From contig JAQVDP010000005.1 of NCBI GenBank assembly GCA_028698335.1, positions 1 to 64,000 on the forward strand: DNA of 64,000 nt, in the 5' to 3' direction. The notes beneath the pieces are model-generated. The model worked only from the letters and a program-made list of their open reading frames with translations, was not told where the DNA came from and did no database searches. Source of the stretch: Nevskiales bacterium (GTDB taxonomy: Bacteria; Pseudomonadota; Gammaproteobacteria; Nevskiales; Nevskiaceae). A program made the translations under genes and the position numbers. Below, in pieces: positions 57,865-64,000 of this stretch (the first letter of the stretch is position 1; the number at the start of each line of letters is the position of its first letter).

Positions 57865-59100
57865 GTGGCGCAAACCAAGGTTCAGTATGCGGACGTCCGC
57901 GCTGCGGTGGAGGTGCTGGACGGACAGGTCGTGCGGACGCCCTGCACCCGTTCCAGGGTCCTGTCGAAGATCACCGGCGCGGATGTCTGGCTGAAGTTCG
58001 AGAACTTCCAGTTCACCGCGTCGTTCAAGGAACGCGGGGCGCTGAACAAGCTGGCGAGCCTGACCGAGGCGCAGCGCGAGGCCGGCGTCGCGGCGATGTC
58101 CGCGGGCAACCACGCGCAGGGCGTGGCCTATCACGCGACGCGGCTCGGCATCCGCAGCGTCATCGTGATGCCGCGCAACACGCCGTTCACCAAGGTCCGC
58201 AATACCCGCGAACTTGGCGGTGAGGTGATCCTGCACGGCGATTCGCTGTCCGATGCGCAGACCTATCTCGAAAGCGAACTGATCGAACGCCAGGGCATGA
58301 CCCTGGTCCACCCCTACGACGATCCCTTGATCATCGCCGGACAGGGCACCGTTGCGGTGGAGATGCTCGAACAGGCTCCGCCGATCGACACGCTGGTGGT
58401 GCCGATCGGCGGGGGCGGGCTGATTTCGGGCATGGCGATCGCCGCGCACGCGATCAAGCCGGAGATCGAGATCGTCGGGGTCGAGTCGGCGGGCTATCCG
58501 TCGGCATACGCGGCGCTGCAGGGCGATCCGGAACTGGTGCGGGGCGGCCAGACCATCGCCGAGGGCATCGCGGTGCGCAACATCGGCAAGCTGCCGATCG
58601 AGATCATCCGCGAGCATGTCGCCGATCTCGTCCGTGTCGAGGAGGCGGCGATCGAGCGCGCGATCGGTCTGCTGGCGTCGATCGAGAAGGTCATCGTCGA
58701 AGGGGCGGGCGCGGTCGGCCTCGCGGCCCTGCTGAGCGATCCGCCGCGCTTCGCGGGTCGCAGCGTCGGTCTGGTGCTGTGCGGCGGCAACATCGATACC
58801 CGCCTGCTGGCGTCGGTGCTGCTGCGACAGCTGGTGCATGAGCAGCGCCTGATCCGTCTGTCGATCGAGATCGAGGATCAGCCCGGATTCCTGTCGCGCG
58901 TGGCCGGCAGGATCGGCGATTCCGGCGGCAACATCGTCCAGGTCCATCACGAGCGCCTGCAGCGCGGCCATGCCAAGAGCACGACCCTCGAAGTGCTGGT
59001 CGAGGCCCAGGACGAGGCGCACGCCGGGCAGATCTTCGACGACCTCACCGATGCCGGCTATGTCGTGCGACGCGGTGCCGGCGGCATGGAGTTCGAGTAG
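57865..59100 (+). CDS. Threonine ammonia-lyase with C-terminal ACT domain
   Basis: 411 residues. PLP lysine K55 in ASFKERGALNKL, PLP phosphate loop GGGGLISG, and a C-terminal ACT domain (LSIEIEDQPGFLSRVAGRIG) that could bind a regulatory amino acid. Deaminates threonine to 2-oxobutyrate. With one ACT domain and this length it fits the short biosynthetic or catabolic forms (IlvA-like/TdcB-like); no branched-chain genes are adjacent. Starts with GTG immediately after the previous stop. Confidence 0.92.
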   Translation: MAQTKVQYADVRAAVEVLDGQVVRTPCTRSRVLSKITGADVWLKFENFQFTASFKERGALNKLASLTEAQREAGVAAMSAGNHAQGVAYHATRLGIRSVIVMPRNTPFTKVRNTRELGGEVILHGDSLSDAQTYLESELIERQGMTLVHPYDDPLIIAGQGTVAVEMLEQAPPIDTLVVPIGGGGLISGMAIAAHAIKPEIEIVGVESAGYPSAYAALQGDPELVRGGQTIAEGIAVRNIGKLPIEIIREHVADLVRVEEAAIERAIGLLASIEKVIVEGAGAVGLAALLSDPPRFAGRSVGLVLCGGNIDTRLLASVLLRQLVHEQRLIRLSIEIEDQPGFLSRVAGRIGDSGGNIVQVHHERLQRGHAKSTTLEVLVEAQDEAHAGQIFDDLTDAGYVVRRGAGGMEFE

Positions 59101-59196
59101 GCGGGAACGCCTTCCGGTCCGGATCGGTCGAGTCGTCGACCGGCGATTGACGGGTGGACCGGATGCCGCCATCGTGTCGGCGGCGTCGGTTTGCCG

Positions 59197-59670
59197 ATGC
59201 CCAAAATTCTTCGATCAGGGACGGTCACGCCGTTGGCACGCACGCTCAATCTCTTCGAATCCGCAACCTCGCGCGGGCGGGTCATCCGCCAGGGCGACAT
59301 CGTGCAGATCGTCATCGACGGTGGCGGCGCGCTGGTGACGACCGCGCAGGATTTCCGGGTCGCGCAGAAGTGGGCGCAGTCGAAGCCGGCGTCCGGCAAT
59401 CTGGTGACCGACCGCGGGCGCCTGTTCGAGCAGCTGGGGTCGTTGGTGTCGCGTCCGGGCACGATCGTGCAGACGCGGGGCAACGCCAAGCAGCTGGAGC
59501 AGCTGGCCCGGCTGATGCGGCAGGGCGGCTACGACCTGGGCGAGTGGATGCTGCCGCCGGAACTCAAGCAGAACCATCCGCCACCGCCGCCGCAGCCCAA
59601 GGCCAAGACGCATTCGACCGCGTCCGATCCGGACGCGGTCGGCATCGCCGCCGACGAGCCGTCGGACTGA
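59197..59670 (+). CDS. Conserved hypothetical protein with polyproline segment
   Basis: 157 residues from ATG 59197 (a TTG at 59191 is also in frame). Neither has a clear ribosome site. Basic and probably cytoplasmic, with segments TLNLFESATSRGRVIRQGDI and TIVQTRGNAKQLEQLARLMR, then six prolines near residue 131. No recognised family. It is convergent with the BPSS1780-type membrane protein gene. Confidence 0.6.
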   Translation: MPKILRSGTVTPLARTLNLFESATSRGRVIRQGDIVQIVIDGGGALVTTAQDFRVAQKWAQSKPASGNLVTDRGRLFEQLGSLVSRPGTIVQTRGNAKQLEQLARLMRQGGYDLGEWMLPPELKQNHPPPPPQPKAKTHSTASDPDAVGIAADEPSD

Positions 59671-59680
59671 CCGGGCCGCT

Positions 59681-60433
59681 TCAGGTTTCCGACAGCGGGG
59701 TCGGGTCGTCCGGCGCCGCGGCCGGCTCGAATATGTCCGTGAAGCCGGTATAGGTGGTGATGAAGATCACCGGTGCGGCGATCAGCAATCCCAGTCCCAG
59801 CGGAATCATCGCGACGACCAGGATCAGGAAGCTGATCACGCCGTAGACCAGAAACGGGACCAGGTTGGCCATGCACCCGCGAAAGCTGAGCTTGAGCGCC
59901 TCGATCACCGGCTGACCGCCGAGCACGATCAGCGCCGGAGCGAACCAGGTGGCCATCATCAGCGGGATGGTGACGGCGACGACGAGCAGGACCGCGAGCA
60001 GCATGCCGATGCCGGCCGCCGCGGTGTCGATGTCCTCGGGGGACGCGCTCAGGAACGCCGGTCCCAGGGTTGCGGCGATCACCGCGAACGCGATGACCAG
60101 AACGATCAGCGTGATCACCATGTACGCCACGCCGAGCTGCAGCAGCCGGTTGAAGTGCGGCGACTGCAGGCCGGCCCAGAGATGGTCGAATCGCAGCGCC
60201 TCGCCACGCGCCTGCGCGTGGCAGCCGAGGATCAGTCCGCCGTATGCGACCGGCATGAACAGGTTGGCGACGATGGAGCCGATCAGCGCAACCTCGCTGA
60301 CGACGATGGCGGCGACCATGAGGAGCAGCACCATGCCGATCCAAAGCAAGGGGGCCTGTTTGAACAGCCTGTATGCGTCTCCGATCCACGCGCTGCCGCG
60401 CCCGGCGTCGACGCGCCGGATCAGTATGTCCAT
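59681..60433 (-). CDS. BPSS1780-type multi-pass membrane protein
   Basis: 250 residues with about five or six membrane segments. The N-terminal RRVDAGRGSAWIGDAYRLFK and central VAYGGLILGCHAQARGEALR are the pattern of the BPSS1780 (DUF975-like) membrane proteins, function unknown. Start ATG 60433 lies after a GGAAG. It is just downstream of the acyl-CoA dehydrogenase genes on the same strand. Confidence 0.82.
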   Translation of the reverse strand: MDILIRRVDAGRGSAWIGDAYRLFKQAPLLWIGMVLLLMVAAIVVSEVALIGSIVANLFMPVAYGGLILGCHAQARGEALRFDHLWAGLQSPHFNRLLQLGVAYMVITLIVLVIAFAVIAATLGPAFLSASPEDIDTAAAGIGMLLAVLLVVAVTIPLMMATWFAPALIVLGGQPVIEALKLSFRGCMANLVPFLVYGVISFLILVVAMIPLGLGLLIAAPVIFITTYTGFTDIFEPAAAPDDPTPLSET

Positions 60434-60516
60434 GCTCACGCCGCTTCCCTCCGCAAAAATGGCCGGCTCATGATAAGCCGGCCATCGGAAAACGGCGTGA
60501 AAGGTCCGCCGGGAGG

Positions 60517-61683
60517 TCAGCGCCCGACCAGCGAACGGGCGATGACTTCCTTCATGATCTCGTTGGTGCCGCCGTAGATGCGCTGGACGCGCGCGTCGGC
60601 CCAGTAGCGCGAGATCGGGTATTCGGTCATGTAGCCGTAGCCGCCGAACAGCTGCAGGCAGGCATCGACCACGCGGCCTTCCATGTCGCTGGTCGCGAGC
60701 TTGATCATCGCCGCGGTTGGCACGTCGAGCCTGCCTTCGGCGTAGAGCCGGCAGCATTTCTCGTAGAACGCGCGGGTGACCTCGATCTCGGTCTTGATCC
60801 GGGCCAGTTCGAAACGCGTGTTCTGGAAGCTGGCGACCGGCTGGCCGAAGGCCTTGCGCTCGGTGACATACGCGATGGTGCGTTCCAGCGCGCCCTCGGC
60901 GTGGGCCACCGCGGCGACGGCCAGCATCAGGCGCTCGCGCGGCAGTTCGTCGATCAGGTGGCCGAAGCCGCCGCCGAGGCGGCCGAGCACGGCGTCGTGT
61001 CCGAGGCGGACGTCGTCGAAGAACAGCTCCGAGGTGTCGGCGGCATGCATGCCGACCTTCTCGAGGTTGCGGCCGCGTTTGAAGCCGGGCAGGTTGGTGT
61101 CGACCAGGAACAGGGTGGTGCCCTTGGCGCCGCCGGACGGATCGGTCTTGGCCGCGACGATGACGACGTCGGCGTTCTGGCCGTTGGTGATGAAGGTTTT
61201 GGATCCATTGAGCCGGTAGCCGTCACCGTCCGGCAGCGCGGTGGTCTTGATCGCCTGCAGGTCGGAGCCGGTGCCCGGCTCGGTCATCGCCAGGGCGCCG
61301 AACCATTCGCCGCTGATCATGCGCGGCAGGTATTTCTGCTTCTGCGCCTCGGTGCCGAGATGGGTGATGTACGGCACGACGATGTCCGAGTGCATCATCA
61401 CGTTGGTGACCAGCGACATGTAGCCCAGGCGTGCCGCCTCCTCCGCGATGGCGAAGGAGAATTCCAGCGGCGCCTCGGAGCCGCCGTAGGCCTCGGGCGC
61501 GTCCACGCACAGCAGGCCGGCGTCGCCCATCTTGCGGTACAGCGATTTGGGCACGATGCCGTCGCGTTCCCACTGTTCGTAGTGCGGCTCCACCTCGTCG
61601 GCGAGAAAACGCAGGATCGTATCGCGCCAGTCGGCCAGCTCGGCGGCCATCGAATCGGACATCTGGGGATCGGCAGCAGTCAT
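60517..61683 (-). CDS. Acyl-CoA dehydrogenase, long-chain (LCAD-like), second of a tandem pair
   Basis: 388 residues. Flavoenzyme motifs FGALAMTEPGTGSDLQAIKT and LNGSKTFITNGQNADVVIV are present. The probable catalytic base is Glu250 in DELPRERL, the LCAD-type position, rather than a C-terminal Glu, and the C-terminus RIYGGTNEIMKEVIARSLVG supports this group. Introduces the alpha-beta double bond of an acyl-CoA. Lies 142 bases after its close paralogue at 61826-62968. Confidence 0.93.
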   Translation of the reverse strand: MTAADPQMSDSMAAELADWRDTILRFLADEVEPHYEQWERDGIVPKSLYRKMGDAGLLCVDAPEAYGGSEAPLEFSFAIAEEAARLGYMSLVTNVMMHSDIVVPYITHLGTEAQKQKYLPRMISGEWFGALAMTEPGTGSDLQAIKTTALPDGDGYRLNGSKTFITNGQNADVVIVAAKTDPSGGAKGTTLFLVDTNLPGFKRGRNLEKVGMHAADTSELFFDDVRLGHDAVLGRLGGGFGHLIDELPRERLMLAVAAVAHAEGALERTIAYVTERKAFGQPVASFQNTRFELARIKTEIEVTRAFYEKCCRLYAEGRLDVPTAAMIKLATSDMEGRVVDACLQLFGGYGYMTEYPISRYWADARVQRIYGGTNEIMKEVIARSLVGR

Positions 61684-61825
61684 GGTTCCAGGTTCGTAAT
61701 AGGGGGGTGGGGGATCATCATCGTCGACGCACGGGGCGCCCGCCTCCCCGGATCGAGGGAGAACGGGCGGCGTGTCGGCGGCAGCATCCGGGCAGGGTGA
61801 GCCCGGATGCCGCGCGGATGCGGGA

Positions 61826-62968
61826 TCAGCGGCCGACCAGCGAGCGCGCGATGACTTCCTTCATGATCTCGCTGGTGCCGCCATAGATGCGCTGGATGCG
61901 CGCGTCGGCCCAGTAGCGCGAGATCGGGTATTCGGTCATGTAGCCATAGCCGCCGAACAGCTGCAGGCAGGCGTCGGTGACGCGGCCTTCCATTTCGGTC
62001 GTCGCCAGCTTGATCATCGCCGCGGTCGGTACGTCGAGCGTGTTGTCGGCGTACTGCTGCGTGCACTTCTCGACGAAGGCACGATGGACCTCGATGTCGG
62101 TCTTGCAGGTGGCCAGCACGAAGCGGGTGTTCTGGAAACTGGCGATCGGCTGGCCGAAGGCCTTGCGCTCGGTGACGTAGTCGATGGTCTTTTCCAGCGC
62201 GCCCTGGGCGTGGGCGACGGCCGAGACCGCGAGGACCAGACGCTCGCGCGGCAGCTCGTCGATCAGATGACCGAAGCCGCCGCCGACGCGGCCGAGGATT
62301 TCATCCCTGGAGATGCGCAGATTGTCGAAGAACAGCTCCGAGGTGTCGGCCGAGTGCAGACCGGCCTTCTCGAGGTTGCGGCCACGCTTGAAGCCCGGCA
62401 GCGAGGTGTCGACGGTGAACAGGGTCGTGCCCTTGGCGCCGGCCTTGGGGTCGGTCTTGGTGGCCAGGACCACGACGCCGGCGTGCTGGCCGTTGGTGAT
62501 GAAGGTCTTGGAGCCGTTGATGATGTAGTCGTCGCCATCCGCGGTGGCACTGGTCTTCATCCCCTGCAGATCGGAACCGGCGCCCGGCTCGGTCATGCCG
62601 ATCGCGCCGATGCATTCGCCGGTCGCCATCTTCGGCAGGTACTTCTGCTTCTGCGCCTCGGTGCCGAGGTGCAGGATGTACGGTGCGGCGATGTCGGAGT
62701 GCACCGTCAGGTTGGAGGCCAGCGCCAGGTAGCCCATGCGCGCGGCTTCCTCGACGACCACGCAGGAGAACGCGAACGGGGCACCGATGCCGCCGTATTC
62801 CTCGGGCATGTCGACGCAGAGCAGGCCGGCTTCGCCCATCTGCAGATACAGATCCTTGGGATAGATGCCGTCCTTCTCCCACTGTTCGTAGTGCGGCTCG
62901 ACGTTGTCCTTGAAGAAGCGGACAACGGTGTCGCGGAACATTTCGAGTTCTTCGTTCTGTGTGCTCAT
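61826..62968 (-). CDS. Acyl-CoA dehydrogenase, long-chain (LCAD-like), first of a tandem pair
   Basis: 380 residues, very similar along its length to the downstream gene, with the same DELPRERL catalytic block, IGMTEPGAGSDLQGMKTSAT and terminal RIYGGTSEIMKEVIARSLVG. The 3' ends of the two genes are nearly identical at DNA level. With the acyl-CoA-binding protein gene it indicates active fatty-acid oxidation. Confidence 0.93.
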   Translation of the reverse strand: MSTQNEELEMFRDTVVRFFKDNVEPHYEQWEKDGIYPKDLYLQMGEAGLLCVDMPEEYGGIGAPFAFSCVVVEEAARMGYLALASNLTVHSDIAAPYILHLGTEAQKQKYLPKMATGECIGAIGMTEPGAGSDLQGMKTSATADGDDYIINGSKTFITNGQHAGVVVLATKTDPKAGAKGTTLFTVDTSLPGFKRGRNLEKAGLHSADTSELFFDNLRISRDEILGRVGGGFGHLIDELPRERLVLAVSAVAHAQGALEKTIDYVTERKAFGQPIASFQNTRFVLATCKTDIEVHRAFVEKCTQQYADNTLDVPTAAMIKLATTEMEGRVTDACLQLFGGYGYMTEYPISRYWADARIQRIYGGTSEIMKEVIARSLVGR

Positions 62969-63051
62969 CGGATGTCAGGTTCGAGTGGTGTTGTGAAAAT
63001 CTTCGGCGCATCCGGCGAACGTGCGGCGGCTGCGCGGGAACGGGGTCGCGT

Positions 63052-63522
63052 CTACGGGCAGCTGCGCCGCTTCATCGGGAACTTCATCGTCATCGTGTGG
63101 CCCTGGGACGGGCCTTCGATGCGCGCGGTCACGGCGTCAGGACCCAGCTTTTCGTAGGTGATGCGCTGGGGGAAGTCGTTGTCGGGGTTCTCGAAGACGG
63201 CTTTTTCGCCGGCGAACGACACGCTGTTGAAGCGGGTCGGGTTTTCGCCCTTGGGCGCGGCGATGTAGTCGAAGCCGCCACCGCCGCTGGTGACGATGCG
63301 CAGGAACTCGAATTCGCGGGTATAGCCGTTCTCGATACGGCGCGAGTAGCCGAGCATGCTGTTGCCGGTCGGCGCGCTCCAGACTTCCTCGTAGCGGCCG
63401 TTTTCGGTGTCGAAGCCCCAGCAGCCGGACAGCCACGCAAATTGATCGACGCGCGCCACCTGGGCCTGGGCCGAACCGGCGCAAAGCAACAGCGCCGCGG
63501 TGCCGATCGCCAGCTTGTTCAT
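63052..63522 (-). CDS. DUF6265 family secreted protein
   Basis: 156 residues. Signal peptide to about residue 20 (AQA), then the DUF6265 pattern FAWLSGCWGFDTENGRYEEV, GNSMLGYSRRI and NDFPQRITYEK. Function unknown. AGGAGA lies upstream of the ATG. Confidence 0.88.
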   Translation of the reverse strand: MNKLAIGTAALLLCAGSAQAQVARVDQFAWLSGCWGFDTENGRYEEVWSAPTGNSMLGYSRRIENGYTREFEFLRIVTSGGGGFDYIAAPKGENPTRFNSVSFAGEKAVFENPDNDFPQRITYEKLGPDAVTARIEGPSQGHTMTMKFPMKRRSCP

Positions 63523-63585
63523 CGCCTGTCTCCTCGTCGTTCCAGCAGTACGAAGCGACCGGCGCCGTCGGTTTTGACTCGGGCG

Positions 63586-64000
63586 TCAGTCGCGGAAGCG
63601 CTTCACCAGGTCGCCGTAGGCGTCGATCCGGCGATCCCGCAGGAACGGCCACCAGCGGCGGACGTCCTCGCTGCGGGCCATGTCGATATCGACCACCAGC
63701 ACCTCGGGTTGTTCGCTGCCGGCCACCAGGATCTCGCCCTGTGGGCCGGCGGCGAAGCTGTGACCCCAGAACTGGGCGCCGGGCCACTGCCCGGTGGGGT
63801 CCGCCTCGTAGCCGACGCGGTTGGCGACGAGCACGGGCAGGCCGTTGGCCACAGCATGCGCACGTTGAATCGTAACCCAGGCGTCGCGCTGACGACCCCG
63901 CTCTTTAGTTGGGTCTTGCGGGTTCCAGCCGATCGCGGTGGGGTACAGCAGCAGGTCCGCGCCGGCCAGCGCCATCAGGCGCGCGGCTTCCGGATACCAC
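63586..64000 (-). CDS. aguB: N-carbamoylputrescine amidase-like carbon-nitrogen hydrolase, 5' end outside window
   Basis: The 138 C-terminal codons of a nitrilase-superfamily amidase. WYPEAARLMALAGADLLLYP at the window edge, TAIGWNPQDP and VANGLPVLVANRVGYEADPT fit AguB, which hydrolyses N-carbamoylputrescine to putrescine. The catalytic cysteine just before WYPEAAR is outside the window. Neighbouring agmatine deiminase (aguA), expected nearby, would also be outside. Confidence 0.85.
   Translation of the reverse strand, partial: WYPEAARLMALAGADLLLYPTAIGWNPQDPTKERGRQRDAWVTIQRAHAVANGLPVLVANRVGYEADPTGQWPGAQFWGHSFAAGPQGEILVAGSEQPEVLVVDIDMARSEDVRRWWPFLRDRRIDAYGDLVKRFRD

Noticed and set aside
56677..59172. 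Minus-strand ORF of about 831 codons opposite threonine ammonia-lyase and overlapping ettA
   Set aside because: Its frame is antisense to the enzyme and out of frame with EttA; both real genes are unambiguous.

Overview
The window is GC-rich, densely packed chromosomal DNA from a gammaproteobacterium. The gene set (two-partner secretion, Lgt, EttA, MoxR/Bat operon, LCAD-type acyl-CoA dehydrogenases, acyl-CoA-binding protein, AraC regulators beside oxidoreductases) would suit a lipid- or hydrocarbon-oxidising lineage such as the Nevskiales/Solimonadaceae. That placement is inference from gene content, not a search result. I saw no rRNA, tRNA, CRISPR array or prophage.

Layout. 1-6260: a two-partner secretion operon on the minus strand, transporter tpsB then a very large filamentous-haemagglutinin-like tpsA that runs off the left edge inside a run of 51 consecutive proline codons. 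6369-7763: one insertion sequence with a DDE transposase. 7776-12655: a glycine-cleavage operon (gcvT, gcvH, gcvPA, gcvPB) behind a tandem glycine riboswitch. 12754-18324: small housekeeping genes (dgkA, a PfkB kinase, rlmI, lgt) and two tandem related lipoproteins. 18518-23247: an AraC regulator divergent from a fused membrane-desaturase/ferredoxin-reductase gene followed by an aldehyde dehydrogenase. 23519-25225: a secreted alpha/beta hydrolase with a GlyGly-CTERM-like tail. 25455-28561: a DUF1538 membrane protein translationally coupled to a protein of three PII-like domains. 28650-30535: GFA-family protein, GNAT, thyA. 30549-34470: a minus-strand operon of a TVP38/mercuric-reductase-like fusion, DUF547, DoxX and NrtS-like proteins, divergent from a second AraC regulator across a strong palindrome. 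35928-43199: a complete MoxR/DUF58/DUF4381/BatABCD operon with overlapping genes. 43378-49040: UbiA-type prenyltransferase, AarF-type kinase, folA, a short Omp85 protein, acyl-CoA-binding protein and small membrane proteins. 49037-55464: DUF815 ATPase, a uracil-DNA-glycosylase-family protein, cytochrome b561, an unusual pyruvate-kinase-like protein and hypotheticals. 55512-64000: ettA, a DUF4124 protein, threonine ammonia-lyase, a BPSS1780-type membrane protein, two tandem acyl-CoA dehydrogenases, a DUF6265 protein and a partial AguB-like amidase.

The least-explained systems are the AraC / desaturase-reductase fusion / aldehyde dehydrogenase cluster, which looks like a self-contained hydroxylation and aldehyde-oxidation route of unknown substrate, and the DUF1538/triple-PII pair, which looks like a membrane transporter with a dedicated PII-like partner. 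The TVP38-reductase operon with its own palindrome and regulator is the third. Many very long ORFs opposite real genes exist only because of high GC and were discarded.
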